NCBI RefSeq assembly: GCF_027922425.1
Contig: NZ_BSFQ01000027.1
Coordinates: 35,959 to 99,958, forward strand
Source of the DNA: Pseudonocardia halophobica
GTDB taxonomy: Bacteria > Actinomycetota > Actinomycetes > Mycobacteriales > Pseudonocardiaceae
DNA: 64,000 bases
Reading direction: 5' to 3'
Shown here: one piece after another, positions 62,831 through 64,000 of the stretch
Numbering within the stretch: position 1 is the first letter of the stretch
How the letters are laid out: every line of letters begins with the position of its first letter
Notes under the pieces: generated by a model
The model's database searches: none
Seen by the model: the letters and a program-made list of their open reading frames with translations, nothing else
Told to the model about the DNA's origin: nothing
Made by a program: the position numbers and the translations under genes

Positions 62831-63661
62831 ATGGCTCAGCTTGACAAAGTCGTTCTTGTCACGGGCGCGGCATCCGGAATAGGGGAGGCCGCTACGCGCC
62901 TCTTCATCGAGCGTGGCGCGTGCGTCGTCGCAACGGACAGGGACGCGAGGAAGCTCGAGATGGTCGCCGACTCGCTGCCGTCCGGACAGCTGTTGACGCT
63001 CGTCGGTGACGTGACGTCGTCGGAGCACGGGCGACTCACTGTGCAACGCGCCGTTGAGGCATTCGGCCGACTGGATGTGGTCTGTAACGTGGCAGGGATC
63101 GGTGCGCGGTTCTCTCTCCGCGAGCTGCCCGAGGACACCTTTGACCGCGTCCTTGCAGTGAATGTCAAAGGGCCGTGGCTCTACACGAAGTACGCCTCCG
63201 AGCAGATGCTTGCGCAGGGCACGGGCGGGTCGATCATCACGGTGAGCTCGATCGCCGCGGGGTTCGGCCTGCCGATGCAGACGGCCTACGGGCCGTCCAA
63301 GGCGGCAGCCCTTCAACTGATGCGCTCCGCCGCAATGGAACTAGCGCCATTCGGAATACGATGCAACTCGGTACTGCCGGGCATCGTGGCCACCCCCATC
63401 CTCGTTGACGCTCCGAGTGAGGATCCCGACGAGTTGAAGCGTCAACTGGCACCATTTCGACAGGGAGCCCAGAATGTTCCCCTGGGGCGCGTCGGCGAGC
63501 CAGGCGACATCGCCAGTACGTTAGCGTTCCTCGCCTCGGACGAGAGCTCCTACATCACCGGGACCCAGATCGTGGTGGACGGTGGGTGGACCGCAGGTTC
63601 CGCCACACGCGGAGTGCTCGCCCCATCCCCTGACTCAACCCCCGACCAGAAACGGCGGTAG
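62831..63661 (+). CDS. SDR family oxidoreductase
   Basis: 276 residues from ATG 62831, preceded by GGGGGAGA. TGAASGIG, an acidic residue after beta-2 (VATDRD), a catalytic Ser in VSSIAAGFG and YGPSK, and the C-terminal YITGTQIVVDGGWTAG mark a classical NAD-dependent SDR. The NNAG segment reads NVAG. It ends 4 bases before the alcohol dehydrogenase remnant, so the two formed one operon before the insertion. Confidence 0.87.
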   Translation: MAQLDKVVLVTGAASGIGEAATRLFIERGACVVATDRDARKLEMVADSLPSGQLLTLVGDVTSSEHGRLTVQRAVEAFGRLDVVCNVAGIGARFSLRELPEDTFDRVLAVNVKGPWLYTKYASEQMLAQGTGGSIITVSSIAAGFGLPMQTAYGPSKAAALQLMRSAAMELAPFGIRCNSVLPGIVATPILVDAPSEDPDELKRQLAPFRQGAQNVPLGRVGEPGDIASTLAFLASDESSYITGTQIVVDGGWTAGSATRGVLAPSPDSTPDQKRR

Positions 63662-63665
63662 AAAC

Positions 63666-63903
63666 GTGCGCGCTCTGCAATTGACAGCTCCAGGCGTTCT
63701 CGAGGTCCGAGACGTCCCGGTTCCCGAGATCGGTCATGACGAGGTCCTGGTCAAGGTTGCGGGCGCGGGGCTGTGCCACTCCGATGTCCGTGTCCGGTAT
63801 CGCGAGTCCCCGGCGTTCTCGTTTCCATTGACACTGGGCCACGAAACGGCCGGCTTCGTCGCTGCCCGGGGGAAGTCTGTCGTCGGATTCGCCGAAGGCG
63901 ACC
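63666..63903 (+). pseudogene. Zinc-type alcohol dehydrogenase, truncated by IS3 insertion
   Basis: From GTG 63666 the N-terminal GroES-like domain reads VRDVPVPEIGHDEVLVKVAG, AGLCHSDVRVRY (catalytic zinc Cys) and TLGHETAGFV (zinc His and Glu). At VVGFAEGD (63903) homology stops and the frame runs into IS3 sequence, meeting a TGA at 63930-63932. About 79 of roughly 345 residues remain, so the enzyme is inactive here. The rest may lie beyond the window on the far side of the element. Confidence 0.85.
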
Positions 63904-64000
63904 TGAGCTTGGCCCCCAGCGCCGGACACTGACGGTGTGGGGTCAGTGATCTGGGTGTGGTGGGGTGTGGGCTGCTTCGAAGTCGACCGGGGAGAGCATT
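63904..64000 (-). mobile_element. IS3-family element, left end (second copy, runs off window)
   Basis: The 97 bases begin TGAGCTTGGCC and track the end of the element at 44396 base by base with about one difference in ten. The transposase is again on the minus strand. Here the last OrfB residues read MLSPVDFEAAHTPP in one frame, whereas the 44396 copy has a base missing at the same place. The copy may therefore be more intact than the internal one, but only its end is visible. Confidence 0.8.

Overview
This window is GC-rich chromosomal DNA with many GTG and TTG starts, Shine-Dalgarno sites of the GGAGG type and dense ATGA/GTGA overlaps between genes. The content is redox and acyl-CoA catabolism: short-chain dehydrogenases (SDRs), luciferase-like monooxygenases, CaiB/BaiF CoA-transferases, hydantoinase-A/B-like subunits, and PucR, IclR and LacI regulators. 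That points to an actinobacterium, plausibly of the Pseudonocardiaceae. The family assignment is inference. I found no rRNA, tRNA or CRISPR array.

Layout. (A) 1-22940 is a long, almost entirely plus-strand catabolic block. It holds a CaiB fragment, an enoyl-CoA hydratase-like protein, six SDR genes (two frameshifted), an OYE-type flavoprotein, a cyclase-family hydrolase, an MmgE/PrpD protein on the minus strand, an alpha/beta-hydrolase-fold protein without its serine, two luciferase-like enzymes, an MHS-type transporter, an epimerase, a quinone oxidoreductase, an acyl-CoA ligase, a small protein plus HyuA/HyuB pair, and a thiolase. (B) 22941-26224 is gene-poor and less GC-rich. It carries an IS256-family element (about 24032-25439) flanked by a 10-bp direct repeat. 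(C) 26225-39973 is an amino-compound module: APC permease, PucR-type regulator, a kinase / degenerate LytM / ETNPPL-like fusion, two aldehyde dehydrogenases, a CrtI-like flavoprotein and a GlcD-GlcF fusion. A dyad TGTGC-N5-GCACA occurs three times at the promoters of this module. A strong hairpin ends the operon. (D) 40187-44314 holds a gamma-glutamyltransferase-family enzyme, an MHS transporter and a LacI regulator. (E) 44396-45388 is a decayed IS3-family element, followed by IS110-type remnants. (F) 45910-63903 is a second catabolic block: a sugar-type ABC transporter, two tandem NTF2-like paralogues, acyl-CoA dehydrogenase, CaiB transferase, AMP-forming ligase, SDR and an IclR regulator; then HMG-CoA lyase, a two-subunit 3-oxoacid CoA-transferase, a methylglutaconyl-CoA-hydratase-like crotonase, VOC, cupin, SDR and a zinc-type alcohol dehydrogenase. 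The last gene is cut at 63903 by a second, related IS3 element that runs off the window.

How the genes may work together. Block F contains activation, alpha,beta-dehydrogenation, hydration, lyase and CoA-transfer steps that would take a 3-methylglutarate-like acid to acetyl-CoA and acetoacetate. Module C fits phosphorylation of an amino alcohol, phospho-lyase elimination to an aldehyde, and oxidation of that aldehyde. Block A looks like a route for a carbonyl or cyclic substrate ending in thiolysis. These substrate assignments are inference. The families and motifs are what the sequence shows. Several single-base frameshifts (927-1652, about 21404, about 24332) could be real decay or base-calling errors.
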